From positions 124,001-188,000 of the forward strand of contig JACEFZ010028138.1 in the NCBI GenBank assembly GCA_014155875.1: a stretch of DNA of 64,000 bases, written 5' to 3'. Within the stretch, counting starts at the first letter, position 1. Every line of letters starts with the position of its first letter. The position numbers and the translations under genes were made by a program. This DNA comes from Cepaea nemoralis. Its lineage: Eukaryota > Mollusca > Gastropoda > Stylommatophora > Helicidae. The notes beneath the pieces are model-generated. The model was not told the origin of the DNA and did not search any database. It was given only the letters and a program-made list of their open reading frames with translations. Shown one piece after another: positions 10,289 through 20,315 of this stretch.

Positions 10289-10346
10289 TATCTGGTTGAT
10301 CCTGCCAGTAGTCATATGCTTGTCTCAAAGATTGAGCCATGCATGT
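10289..10346 (+). rRNA. 18S rRNA 5' end, truncated at about nt 58
   Basis: CTGGTTGATCCTGCCAGTAG and the following TCATATGCTTGTCTCAAAGATT are the near-universal start of eukaryotic 18S rRNA. Two differences from the usual sequence are visible (TATCTGG for TACCTGG, GATTGAGCC for GATTAAGCC). After GCATGT the sequence leaves 18S altogether. It is therefore a broken rDNA fragment, not a working rRNA gene. Confidence 0.9.
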
Positions 10347-10429
10347 TCACATGAGACTCAAGAAATAGTTCTTCTTATCAGAAATTCTTCTTAGAGTTCA
10401 AGCATGTAGTAATGCAGTTACAACATCAT

Positions 10430-11345
10430 CATCATCAAGTGCCCTGCCAGATGGTGTAGGCTTCATGGCTCTCCACAGATCTCGGTATTTGGTGTTCTGG
10501 ATCAACTCTGCTGCTGATATTCCTCCATGCCACTGTCTCAATCCACCCAGCATCATTCATCAGTAGCTGGATAACGATCTGGTGTCACCTGTGGCTCATG
10601 ACTGTCCCTACCAGATGAGGATGTCCTAAGACAGCCATTAACGTCGTTCACAAACTCTGAAATATGTTTTGCCATGAAGTCTTGCAAAGATAATGTGGTG
10701 GTTTCCCCTTGCCTTCCACATCCACATGGTGGTCTTTTACCTCTGCCTTTGACAACCATTTCCAACTGTAAGAACAAATGAGTGCCCTGCTCTGCTGCAG
10801 AAGTTACATCGTACAATACAATATTGTTCTTCACAACAGAAATTCACCACACTATATTTATATCTATTGGTTCGTCTTTGATTTTCCCCATAATAACTCT
10901 ATCTGAAATACACCAGTAACTATTAATTGACTAGGTTGGTTTTTTTAATCAAATAGTAGTCCTACTCCTTTTTCGTGTGTATGCTATCCAGAATATATTA
11001 TTGTGTGTTTGTAATTTTGCTCAATACCTTCCATCTCGTCTCACTTATGCCTAAGATATTCATTTTCATTCATTAAGAGCAGATTAGGGCAAGAAAAAAA
11101 TTGGCATTACAAAAGATAAAAGGTATCTTGTGTAACATGTCACTCAGTAAATGAATGAAAGAGAGTTAAAATAATCTCATCAACATGTACTCTACCAACT
11201 GGCGTACACGTTCATTATAGTTCATGTCTCATCACAGATGGATCATTATTTTCCCAGTCTACCTCTTCAACCACCTATCTTTCCAGTCATCCCGATGTTT
11301 TCTAATGCCTCTCTTTCTTTTCATTATATGACCAAAATGTCTTAA
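10430..11345 (-). mobile_element. LINE relics, several pieces
   Basis: 10430-10560 matches the 3' coding end of the LINE at 16966 (AAGTGCCCTGCCAGATGG, CACAGATCTCGGTATTTGGT). 10850-11070 on the minus strand reads MKMNILGISETRWK, the start of the LINE endonuclease domain. 11220-11345 reads HFGHIMKRK...RKHRDDWKDR, the RT C-terminal region. Between them an open frame at 10553-10834 (93 codons, containing KRPPCGCGRQG) has no family that I recognise. The pieces may be one rearranged element or several. Confidence 0.5.
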
Positions 11346-11587
11346 GGCCAAAAATGGATTGATTAATATTAACATGTTTTTATATGGATTTTCAAATTCT
11401 GCATCCATTTTCACATACATTCGGAGAGATACATCGCATATGTCGCTTTATATGTGGCAGAAAAAAATATTTTTGCGGACATGTGTTGTGTCGTCTTTGC
11501 GATTGGAAATCAATGGCGGTGACACACCACACATATCAATCGGAATTGTGTCTAACGTGTATACTTTATACACTTAAAATGTGCAAT
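11346..11587. repeat. Duplicated locus, copy 1 left part
   Basis: TTAACATGTTTTTATATGGA, TTCTGCATCCATTTT, AAAAATATTTTTGCGGAC and GTTGTGTCGTCTTTGCGATT recur in order at 15972-16200. The two copies differ by small indels. Copy 1 continues on the far side of two LINE insertions, at 15780-15855. Confidence 0.85.
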
Positions 11588-11902
11588 CAATCAATCAATC
11601 AAGTGCCGTCTCCGCAATGAAGGTTGGCTGCAATGGATCTCCAACACTGTCTCTCGTCCTGACTGTACATTCTGTCAGACTGATGCTCGTCCATCTCTTG
11701 ATGTTATCCTCCCACTTGTATCATTGTCTACCTCTTGCTCGCTTGCCCTAAAACTTGCCTTCAGTATGAATTTTATAAGAGTATCATGTCTTTTAACGTG
11801 GCCAAAATATTTCACTTGTCTCCTCTTTATTTCTTTTATCAACTCCCTCTTCATTCCCAGTTTTTCTAGGGCCTCTGCATTTGATTGTTTTTGTTTCCAT
11901 GA
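11588..11902 (-). mobile_element. LINE fragment, same family as 44.1-46.6 kb
   Basis: Minus translation reads RRQVKYFGHVKRHDTL... then CWRSIAANLHCGDGT and a stop, matching KKRQVTYFSHVKRQNTV...CWRCIAANIHCGDDT at 46355-46590. The 3' tail is (TTGA)n at 11584-11600. It is flanked by AAAATGTGCAAT at 11576-11587 and 11902-11913, a probable target duplication. The 5'-truncated piece is about 315 bp. Confidence 0.75.
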
Positions 11903-11934
11903 AAATGTGCAATGTTAGTTAGTTAGTCGACAGA

Positions 11935-12378
11935 TCATCCTCGTTGCACATCGAACCATTCAGTCCATAAGTGCTCGGATCCCCTCCTCAGCAAATCCCG
12001 CAGCGTGTAGCGGCTAACGACGCCAGTTCTGTGTTGATTTATCAATCTTCTTTGGCTTCCTGCGTAGTGTTCTTGTTTGGCCACCCCTCTTTTAATTTGC
12101 TGCTCCTGCAGTCTGGCCATTGTTGTAGATTCACAGTCATCACTTGGTTCTCGCAAAAGTCTCACTTCTCGTAGAGCATTCAGAATGTCAGCCTGGTCCA
12201 TGGCGCGTCCGCCCTCCACAGTAGCCTCACCTGCGAGCTTGTCAGCCCGCTCATTTCCTTGTACTCCCGCATGACCTGGCACGAAGATGAAACTAATCTT
12301 TGCCAGCCGAGACCGCTTCAGAGGCAGCAGCCATTCTCTTCGGATCGACCCCTCCTCTATCCTCTTGATCATGTTCAT
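11935..12378 (-). pseudogene. RNase H C-terminal part of the LINE at 11.9-15.8 kb
   Basis: Same reading frame as the ORF at 12424-15630, separated only by a TGA codon at 12424-12426. It carries the third catalytic Asp region (FLSDS, upstream of the first Met), VPGHAGVQGNERADKLAG with the last RNase H Asp, and a basic C-terminus (RRLINQHRTGVVSRYTLRDLL). RNase H removes the RNA strand after first-strand cDNA synthesis. Without read-through of the TGA this part would not be made. Confidence 0.8.
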
Positions 12379-12423
12379 TGAGTCGCTAAGGAAACAAGCC
12401 CTAGTGAATGTCTGTGTCTCGAG

Positions 12424-15400
12424 TCATGTTATTGCTTTACTTACTGCCATGACTTCCATGGTCAGGCTACTTGTGGTTTCAGTGAAAGCACCAGAGTCCT
12501 CCTTCACAATTCTCCCTCCGGCCCGAGCTGTAAATGCCCATGAGCTTCTCACATGTCGGACGACCGACCCATCTGTGTAGATGACCGCGTCACCGTCTAG
12601 CGAATTCTCGAAAATCAACGCTTGTACTTCAGCCTCAACAGCAGCCGGATTTTCTTGTCTGCATTTTCTATCTAGTTGGATGCAAACTGAAAAGGATGTG
12701 CAGAAGTCTGTTGGCACTTGCACCCACTCCTCGCCAGGTTCTAAGTCCTCAAGTGAACACACCTGTTGAAGAATGTCTTCGGCTTGACCCATCCACGACC
12801 GTCCTCTTTTTAACCTGCTGCCCTTCACCTTCCTAATTTCACTATGCAGTGGATGTTGTGTGTTTGCGTTAATTCTGAGGTAGGCGCGTGCCCTGCAAAC
12901 TTGTATTCTCTCTTCAATGGTTGGAAAATCAAGAAGGTAGCGCATCGCCCTGCATGCTGTATCTCTTGTACATCCAAGAATAATGCAGCTAGCTTCATTC
13001 TGTATCCTTTCCATCCTTTCTATCTGCTTATGGCTGAGAGTCAGGATTGCCATTGCATACTCCAAAACAGACATGACCAGCCCCTCGTACAGAAGACATA
13101 GATGGCGCTGCTCACAGTTTGCTGCCGCCATCACCCGCATCGCTGCCAAACCCCGCTTGGCCTTTGTTATCACCTGGTCTATGTGCACATTATAAGCAAG
13201 GCTTCGATCAAACCGTATCCCCAGGTAATTCATTGCCTGCGTTCTTTCCACCGTCTCTGAACACAGCATTACAGTTGGTGTTGGGTTGTTGACAATATGA
13301 TTATTCAACGAGAACCAAGTCACTGTTGCCTTTGTTGGGTTGACCATTGCCCCAGCTTCATCACACCAAGTACTTATGCGATTGAGTTCGGTTTGTAGTT
13401 CCACAGCAACCTCCTCTCTATCCTTACCCTGACGATACACTAAAACATCATCGGCATACGACAATGTCCTGCCAGGTCCAGTGATCTGCTCACTGGTGAT
13501 TCTCACTGTGTAGGCGTTGAACAGTACCGGAGATAATGGTGATCCCTGTGGTAGGCCAGGATATATTGTTGTTGGTTCCGAAGTCCAACTGCCACATCTA
13601 AAAACTACTTTCCGTTGGTAGAGGGCTGCAGCGATCCAACTAAGGAGGAATGGACTTACGTTTAGTTCAAGAAGCTGAAACATTAAAAAATCCAGTGGTA
13701 CTCTGTTGTATGCGTCCTCAAGATCAATCGCTGCAGCAACGGTTTCAGTGCCTGAGTGGAAACCTTCATAGACATCATGGGCAAAGACTGCTGCATTGGT
13801 CCAGGTTTCTCTTTTTGGACGGTACCCACCCAGGGTAGGTGGGAAAACACCTTGCCTCTCTAGTTGGCTTGATATTTTCCTGGCAATTACCTTCTCCAGC
13901 AGCTTGCCTATTGTATTCTGCATGGTTATAATTCGATATCCCTGAATTTTTTTGTGGTCTTTGTCAGGCTTCGGCAAGGGAATCAGATAGCTGTGTAACC
14001 ATTCCTCCTTGATGCTAGCACTCCCTATACTGTTGTTGTACATGTCTGCTAGTTTCTCTAGCTCATTGTCGGTACACCTATTTATGTCTTTGTATCTTAT
14101 GCCATCAGGACCTGGAGCACTGTTATTTGATCGTCGAAGCACAGCCTTGATTTCTTTCACTGTCACTGTGTCTTCCTCCGAAGTGTTCTGGGCCTTGCAT
14201 CTGTCTGAGGTGACCTCCTTGGCCAGATTTCGGCCTCCCATGTCTGTCTGGTTGCCCTGCTCAAGGTAGCGTTCAAAGAGGGCTTTGCCCTTGTCCTCGT
14301 CAGTCCTCTGCCAGGTGAGGTCAGCACCTTGGAAGTCTGAAATGCTCTTATTCTTGACTACACCACTCATGCTTTTATGTAGTCGCCAGAACAATTTCAG
14401 TGACTTGTCTGTGCTTACTTTTTGACACACCTCTGCCCATTTTTCGCTTTTAACCACCTTGACCAGTTTTTTTAAATAGCTTACTTTTGTGTGCATCTCT
14501 CTTTCTAAGTGCAAGCAGGGACTAGGATGACCAGCTCTGTTCTTCTTGGCATTTTGCCATCTCCTTACAGCACTACGCTTATCCACCCAAGCCTTCTCCA
14601 CCTCGAAACTCCACCACGGTGGCTGCTCCCAGCTTTTTTTCCTGCCCTGAAACGTTCTGCGCTTGTCACGTCTTATTTTACTCACCACATCTTGCCCTGT
14701 AGTGTCATACTGGAACGTCTTTACCTTTAGCTTGTGCTGCCTGGTTCTGCCTTTCTCCACCAATATGCTGCAAGGGTGGTGGTCGCTGCCATGGTGTCCT
14801 AGGAGACCCCATCTACACACTGTAGTGAGTGAAGGTGAAACTAGCGCCAGATCAATAGCACTGTCCTCATCGCCTGGACGGCTTGCTGTCCTGGTGACAC
14901 AGCCACTGTTGATACAAACCAGGTCGATGGTTTCCAGTGCAGTCTCTAGCTCCTCCCCTTGTGTATTGGAGGAAGTGTTTCCCCATGATCTGCCTTTAGC
15001 GTTGAAGTCACCACAGAAAATAACATTTCTCTCGTGGCCTAATATGCCACTTAAGCACTGCCACTTCTGGGCGTCCATACTCGCATTGCGGGCATAAACA
15101 TTAACCAACACGAATGGTATACTGGAATGAACTCTCAACGCCTGTATTTGTATATCGTCACTGTCCCAACTGGACATGTCTAGCTCTGACGCCACCATGC
15201 TGTCGCGAACGAGAATCGCCGTTCCCAGATGTCGTCTGTTGTAGAAACATTTGAAGCCGGCAATTCGGAGTAGCTGATCGCCCAGTCTCGTCTCCTGGAG
15301 TGCTACAATGTCGTTCCTGTAAACTAGGGTTTCTAAAATAGAGCCCCGTTGTTTTACACTGGCACAGTTCCAATATAGAATACGGATGTTCCTGAGCCCT

Positions 15401-15630
15401 AGACGGTGACACTTGAGTCTAAAGCGTCTCAAACCACCGCGCTTACCTTGTTTCTTTGTCCCTGCACGGCTACCGCGCCGCTTCGTTATGTTGACTGCTG
15501 ACCGCTCCGAAAAAACACATTCTTCCGCCATGTTGAAAAAACGTAAACACAGACTGCGGAGAACCACATACGCTACTGAAAATTCACTCAAGGATGGTTT
15601 CGCTCGATGCACGAACTCCGTAGCACCCAC
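12424..15630 (-). CDS. LINE endonuclease-reverse transcriptase-RNase H, 1068 codons
   Basis: Main protein of the full-length LINE. Residues ~80-310 form an APE-type endonuclease (ILYWNCASVKQR, ALQETRLG, VNVYARN, FCGDFNAKGRSWG, SDHHPC). Residues ~500-790 form the reverse transcriptase (APGPDGIRYKDI, GYRIITMQN, AAIDLEDAYNRVP, GLPQGSPLSPVLF, catalytic SYADDVLVY). From ~1010 RNase H begins (YTDGS, then TMEVMAVSKAI). It ends at a TGA inside RNase H; the frame stays open for another ~160 codons beyond it. The first Met (MGATEF) lies 150 bp inside the element. All catalytic motifs up to the TGA look intact. Confidence 0.88.
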   Translation of the reverse strand: MGATEFVHRAKPSLSEFSVAYVVLRSLCLRFFNMAEECVFSERSAVNITKRRGSRAGTKKQGKRGGLRRFRLKCHRLGLRNIRILYWNCASVKQRGSILETLVYRNDIVALQETRLGDQLLRIAGFKCFYNRRHLGTAILVRDSMVASELDMSSWDSDDIQIQALRVHSSIPFVLVNVYARNASMDAQKWQCLSGILGHERNVIFCGDFNAKGRSWGNTSSNTQGEELETALETIDLVCINSGCVTRTASRPGDEDSAIDLALVSPSLTTVCRWGLLGHHGSDHHPCSILVEKGRTRQHKLKVKTFQYDTTGQDVVSKIRRDKRRTFQGRKKSWEQPPWWSFEVEKAWVDKRSAVRRWQNAKKNRAGHPSPCLHLEREMHTKVSYLKKLVKVVKSEKWAEVCQKVSTDKSLKLFWRLHKSMSGVVKNKSISDFQGADLTWQRTDEDKGKALFERYLEQGNQTDMGGRNLAKEVTSDRCKAQNTSEEDTVTVKEIKAVLRRSNNSAPGPDGIRYKDINRCTDNELEKLADMYNNSIGSASIKEEWLHSYLIPLPKPDKDHKKIQGYRIITMQNTIGKLLEKVIARKISSQLERQGVFPPTLGGYRPKRETWTNAAVFAHDVYEGFHSGTETVAAAIDLEDAYNRVPLDFLMFQLLELNVSPFLLSWIAAALYQRKVVFRCGSWTSEPTTIYPGLPQGSPLSPVLFNAYTVRITSEQITGPGRTLSYADDVLVYRQGKDREEVAVELQTELNRISTWCDEAGAMVNPTKATVTWFSLNNHIVNNPTPTVMLCSETVERTQAMNYLGIRFDRSLAYNVHIDQVITKAKRGLAAMRVMAAANCEQRHLCLLYEGLVMSVLEYAMAILTLSHKQIERMERIQNEASCIILGCTRDTACRAMRYLLDFPTIEERIQVCRARAYLRINANTQHPLHSEIRKVKGSRLKRGRSWMGQAEDILQQVCSLEDLEPGEEWVQVPTDFCTSFSVCIQLDRKCRQENPAAVEAEVQALIFENSLDGDAVIYTDGSVVRHVRSSWAFTARAGGRIVKEDSGAFTETTSSLTMEVMAVSKAIT

Positions 15631-15779
15631 GCAGATCTTGAGTAGAAACTCCTGGTTTTACATCCAGGCACACCAATTACACGGAAGAGATGAATAAATC
15701 CATCCCCTACGCGAAAAAGTTAGCGAACACAAAACAACACGACCGTCCGTCGCCATCTTGAAACCGGAAAATGCGGTGC

Positions 15780-15855
15780 AAATGTGCAATGTGAACTACT
15801 AAAGTTAAAGAGAATACAAGTTTAAAATTTATTAATAATTTATCTGAATACTTTT
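15780..15855. repeat. Duplicated locus, copy 1 right part
   Basis: GAACTACTAAAGTTAAAGAG followed by AATACAAGTTTAAAATTTAT and ATAATTTATCTGAATAC, nearly identical to 16203-16260. It begins with the 13-bp target duplication of the LINE. Confidence 0.85.
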
Positions 15856-15964
15856 ATTATTTTCTATAATTTAAAACGACTGAACATTATTTTTGACGTC
15901 CGATTTCAATTTCATATCCATCTCTATGACCTGTTTGAGTCAATCTCGTATGTATACGTACTAT

Positions 15965-16262
15965 TATTATATTAACATGTTTTTATACGGATTTTCGAAT
16001 TCTGCATCCATTTTATTTTACATATAATTGGAGAGTTTCATCGCGTATATAGCTTTAAATGTGGTAGAAAAAAAATATTTTTGCGGACCTCAGACCTGTG
16101 TTGTGTCGTCTTTGCGATTGGAAATATAAATAATCAATGGCGGCGACACACCAGGCATATCAATCGTCGGACTTATGTGCATACTTTATAGTGCAATTTG
16201 AACTACTAAAGTTAAAGAGGATACAAGTTTAAAATTTATTAATAATTTATCTGAATACTAAA
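15965..16262. repeat. Duplicated locus, copy 2, without LINE insertions
   Basis: Left and right parts are joined directly: CTTTATAGTGCAATTTGAAC stands where copy 1 has two LINE insertions. It shows the pre-insertion state of the target. Confidence 0.8.
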
Positions 16263-16264
16263 CT

Positions 16265-16960
16265 TGATTTCAAAATGCCCAAGACCATAGTGAACATAGA
16301 CTCTCTGACTCATGGCTCTGTCTGAGTGCTGACTACTCTGACTGATGTGATAATTGATATGGTAGATCATGACTTCATACAGTTTTAACATTAATTAAAC
16401 AAATGCTCCGTTAAGCAAATAAAATAAGAAACCACACCAAAATTATTCGGATCCTTCTAGTAGGGAGGTGTTGTGGTAACGGCAGTCTATCGCTCTCATA
16501 TGATCTATCTCGGGAGGTACACAAGGAAAACTGCAACTGGCAATCTGTTGTATTGGCACGGATACCGGCCTTGCATCCACCTCGTCGGGGATGGTAAATA
16601 GACAGAGAAACCAGTTGTTGCTGAAACGCTGAATGTGGTGATCAATGGAGCAGATGTCAGAGTGACCAACCCTAACGGACACTAGATGTGAATTAATTGC
16701 ATTCAATTATCGATCTAGAAACATTACATGGTTTGCAACCAGAACTATGAAATTTGGAAATTGTACTACAAGCCTCTGCAGAATCACACATTCAGATAAA
16801 CAATGAAAGAAAGAATAGAGACATGAACAATAAATATGATTCAAAACAATGTATTCCATTTATTGAATTTAAACAAAGAAACCATACATAACAGATTGCA
16901 TAACGTGCTGTCTTGCACATTCCGCTGCATCTTGTTATGTGCAGACAGCAGATTAATTAT
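16265..16960. other. Unassigned DNA
   Basis: Contains a GC-richer block (16440-16690) with an 87-codon minus frame (16443-16706, NAINSHLVSVRVGHSDICSI...). I do not recognise it. The word GAGGTGTTGTGGT recurs at 26767. Confidence 0.35.
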
Positions 16961-16965
16961 ATCAT

Positions 16966-17543
16966 CATCAAGTGCCCCGCCGGCTGGCGTAGGCGTTCTT
17001 GGTTCTCCACAGATCTCGGTATTTGGTGTTCTTGATCAACTCTGCTGATAATATTCCTCCATGCCACCGTCTCAATCCATATAGCATCATTTCTCTTGGT
17101 CTGCCTCTGCCTCTGCCTCTCTTTCCCTCGATATTTCCAGTTGTCACGATGTTCCACAATGTCTCTCTTCTCATCATATGACCAAAGAAAGCTGTTTGTC
17201 TCTTTCTTATTGTTGTATATAGTATAGTGTTCTAGTTTCATTAGCGTATTTCAGACAATCGTTATTCGTTACTCTAGCAGTCCAAGGAATTCGCAACATT
17301 CGTCTCAAAACCCACATTTCTGTTGCTTCTGGGCTCTCCCTAATTTGTTCATTTACATTCCAAGACTCACTGCCATACAGCAAAACTGGTTCTAATAGCA
17401 TTTCAGCACTCTCTTTCTTGCATTCAGTGATAATGATTTACTGCATAAGATACTTTTCATTTTCTGAAATGCGGCTTTTGCCTGCCCTATTCTGCTCTTA
17501 ATCTCTATTGTACATCTTCCATCTGATATTATAAATGCCCCTA
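16966..17543 (-). mobile_element. LINE 3' part (RTE-like subfamily), first segment
   Basis: Minus translation contains LLYGSESWNVNEQ, EMWVLRRMLRIPWTARVTN, then NIEGKRGRGRGRPREM and RDLWRTKN, the RT C-terminal region. It ends with (ATGATG)n-type tail at 16962-16970. The fragment continues at 17804 after a SINE. Frames are broken in several places. Confidence 0.75.
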
Positions 17544-17793
17544 AAAATGTTTTGCATATCCTTTACAGGACATCGCTGTCAACATCAGCATCTTTCAGCT
17601 GTATGTTGATTTCTTGGCAAGATTACGCTCAGTAGTTTGCCATTGCTTTCTGAGCGGCCGGCTCACATACCCCGTAAGTTACCGACGCGATTCGAACCAC
17701 TGCTGATTTTCACCGTAGTCACGTTGCTTACGAGAGTATACGAGATTACGGAGAAAAGTCGCTAACCTCTAGGCCAGGAAGCCAATCAATATT
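17544..17793 (-). mobile_element. tRNA-derived SINE (family A), complete
   Basis: Flanked by AATGCCCCTA (17534-17543 and 17794-17803), which lies inside a LINE codon run, so both ends are defined. On the minus strand: A box region TGGCCTAGAGGTTAG, B box GTGGTTCGAATCG, linker GGGTATGTGAGCCGGCCG, central word GCAATGGCAAACTACTGA, then TTGCCAAGAAATCA, and the 3' hairpin word GTCCTGTAAAGGATATGCAA. The best-defined member of the family in the window. Confidence 0.88.
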
Positions 17794-17803
17794 AATGCCC
17801 CTA

Positions 17804-17955
17804 GGTATTTAAAATTATCATCTTGGCTAATAATTTTCCCTTCTATTTCTATGTCACATTTAGGTGTCACCATTTTCTTTGATACCACCATTTGTTACTG
17901 TTTTCTTGAAATTCAAGGAGGGTCCTTGAAACATATTTTGGCTGAAATATGTAAC
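17804..17955 (-). mobile_element. LINE 3' part, second segment
   Basis: Continues the LINE at 16966-17543. Minus translation reads LNFKKTVTNGGIKENGDTKCDIEIEGKIISQDDNFKYLG; the FKYLG-(A) ISDGRC sequence is resumed on the other side of the SINE. Confidence 0.75.
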
Positions 17956-17960
17956 ACTAG

Positions 17961-18420
17961 CTGACCCGGCCCGGCTTCGCCCAGTCCCTGGCGGGGAGCG
18001 TCTCATTTAATTCATATTCGGCCCCTGCCCCCGTTCCCGTTCCCAAAAAAGACGACTTGGCCCGGCTTCGCCCAGCCCTTGGCGGGGAGCATCTCATTTA
18101 ATTCATATTCGGCCCCTGCTCCCGTTCCCAAAAAAAAAGACGACCCGCCCAGGGTTCACCCAGCCCCTGTCGGGGAGCGTCTTATTTAATTCATATTCGG
18201 CCCCTGCTCTCGTTCCCGTTCCCAAAAAAAAAAAGACGACCCGCCCCGGCTTCTCCCAGCCCATGGCGGGGAGCGTCTCATTTAATTCATATTCGGCCCC
18301 TGCTCCCGTTCCCAAAAAAAGATGACCCGGCCCGGCTTCACCCAGTCATTGGTGGGGAGCGTCTCATTTAATTCATATTAGTAGTACATATAAATATAAG
18401 CTCCCGTTCCCGTTCCCGGA
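17961..18420. repeat. GC-rich minisatellite, five ~90-bp units
   Basis: Unit landmark CGGCTTCRCCCAG occurs at 17972, 18063, 18151 (mutated), 18247 and 18333, i.e. spacings of 91, 88, 96 and 86 bp. Each unit also has GGCGGGGAGCGTCTCATTTA, ATTCATATTCGGCCCCTGC and CCGTTCCC plus an A-run of variable length, which explains the length variation. Confidence 0.9.
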
Positions 18421-18695
18421 AATATGGCGAACAGATTGGAAGAGAACAATCTTCATCCCAATAACTAAATAGGGCCATTTATTTATTTTTTGGTGGGTTT
18501 GGCGGGTATCCCTGACCAGCTGGTTCCCTCACCTCCCCCTTTTTTGGCGTGGACCCTTAGTCTCACTGTGAGCTATTGCCAACAGTGGTCCACATTTAAG
18601 GTGAAGCTATGTGAGGTGGTTTGATCACCCCGCCCCCCTCCCGCCACCAGACCAGGCGCACTACTGGGTGGGGGGATGCAGCAAATGCGTCTGAT
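18421..18695. other. Unassigned DNA
   Basis: C-rich stretches (18640-18660) without a recognised element. Confidence 0.4.
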
Positions 18696-18699
18696 CCTA

Positions 18700-18850
18700 G
18701 CCAAATGACCGAGAAGGATCATCCCGGCCTCCGACCAGACCAAGTGTACTTCTGAAAGCCAGCAAATACACCCGAGAAGAATCTGGAACTACTGAACGTA
18801 AACTTACCAAGATATCACGAAAACCCAATAAATGCTGGGATGACTGTATA
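18700..18850 (+). mobile_element. SINE family A, 3' half
   Basis: AACTACTGAACGTAAACTTACC and AAGATATCACGAAAACCCAA follow the family order, then AATGCTGGGATGACTG. The upstream half is replaced or diverged. Confidence 0.6.
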
Positions 18851-19255
18851 GATGTCGAAGAAAAATAAAAAGATGAGTTAGAAAATTTTCACGTATTTAA
18901 AATAGATGCATTATTTTTATGAAAACTTTAAAAATGCCTTAAAGATTTTATCATTATATATTATAACGCATATGCCTGTAAATAACTGTAGACAAACATT
19001 TTATAAAGCTTTGATAACAATGCAACAATTATATATAAAATATATAGCAATGCTACTAAAAGTTATGTCCCTTGATATAACTTTTCTTAAGTTAAGTCCC
19101 CTCGCTATATATAAATTATAATGTAAATTACAAAATTAAATTTTATTACGTAAATAGCTGTTTGTAAACTAACAAACTATGACAGTTGGCAGCACCGGAA
19201 TGAGAAGAAGACGTGTAGAAAATTTAATCTCAATCGGATTGACCGTTCGCGAAAC
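18851..19255. other. AT-rich DNA, nothing recognised
   Basis: Long AT-rich stretch with no motif I can name. Confidence 0.5.
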
Positions 19256-19339
<84 letters not shown>

Positions 19340-19342
19340 TTG

Positions 19343-19430
<88 letters not shown>
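19256..19430. repeat. (ACAG)n then (AT)n microsatellite
   Basis: (ACAG)n 19256-19338 and (AT)n 19347-19430. Open frames across it on both strands are products of the repeat. Confidence 0.97.
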
Positions 19431-19433
<3 letters not shown>

Positions 19434-19530
19434 AGGGAGTTGAGGTAGCGTGGTGGCAAGCCGCTTGACTGTCGGTCATTGGTCATAGGTTCTAATTAGA
19501 TCGAGGCGGATTTTGAACACTGACCTATAC
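19434..19530 (+). mobile_element. tRNA-like SINE head
   Basis: GAGGTAGCGTGGTGGCAAGC resembles an A box and CATAGGTTCTAATTAGATC a B box about 45 bp later. The body after it is not recognised. Confidence 0.4.
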
Positions 19531-19534
19531 GTTT

Positions 19535-20305
19535 TGAGGCATTCAATGGATCATTTACTTACTTTAGTAGTCGCTGATACTGTTCAAATGTGGTACATTT
19601 GTTATCCCCAAAGTAATCGCAGATTCATATTTAAGCCTTCACAAAAAGAGGTTTAAACACCTAATGACCGAAGCTTTGCATAGTGAAGTTTTTGTTTATA
19701 ATTCGAATACAATTTACGACCACATAACCGCTCTGCTGACCACAACCGCAATTTAACAGTTGTTGGGCTATATTATTATTAGGCGAGGCTGGGATTTGTG
19801 GCCTGGCGACTGCACCGGGTTTCCAGAAGATCATACATCCACAGCTACTTATTTGCTCATTGTCGTTTCGTTCTACATATTCAAGTTGCCTGGCACTTAA
19901 AATAGAATTGATAAATACAATCTGATTTGGTGTACGTTGATATTATTATTAATATTAATCCTTTCATACATTATTATGTGGGTATCGGGGTGATAATATA
20001 TGATATATCTGCTGATTAGTTCAACAGTGAAATTATGTTTGGTTTACAAGAACAAACAACAGATTCGGTCTACATCACCATGAGCCAAATTTACAAGAAC
20101 ATTTCTTTGTCTATAGATCATGAACATAATGGCAACCTATCGGATTTAGACATCTAAGTCCGGCGTCCAGTTGATGGCAGCGTCCAAAGATCTGTCTACC
20201 GAAAAGAAACATGTGCGGGCTAATACATGAACTTCAACAGCTCTGCACCGGTCCACTATAAGACTAGCCTGGTACGGATCCTGTTGAATAGATTTGTTCT
20301 GACGA
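19535..20305. other. Unassigned DNA
   Basis: No gene or named repeat found. Confidence 0.5.
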
Positions 20306-20315
20306 CTCATTAGCA

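Larger units (their letters stand above)
11916..15779 (-). mobile_element. Full-length LINE with RNase H (I/Ingi-like)
   Basis: Bounded by a perfect 13-bp duplication AAATGTGCAATGT (11903-11915 and 15780-15792), so both ends are defined: 3864 bp. The 5' end begins GCACCGCATTTTCCGG; a short 5' leader with a 32-codon frame (MATDGRVV...) precedes the main frame. The order is endonuclease, reverse transcriptase, RNase H, with no gag-like ORF1 and no zinc knuckles seen. After the stop codon only about 19 bp remain before the junction, ending in a (TAAC)n-type tail. RNase H-bearing LINEs belong to the I superfamily; clade assignment (I, Ingi, Nimb) needs a tree. Perfect flanks and one nonsense codon suggest a recent insertion. 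Confidence 0.9.

Noticed and set aside
9924..10340. 138-codon minus-strand frame
   Set aside because: It lies antisense to the rDNA fragment (ETS plus 18S start), so the frame is accidental.
16443..16706. 87-codon frame as a gene
   Set aside because: No homology recognised and no splice or promoter context. Only its GC-richer composition stands out.
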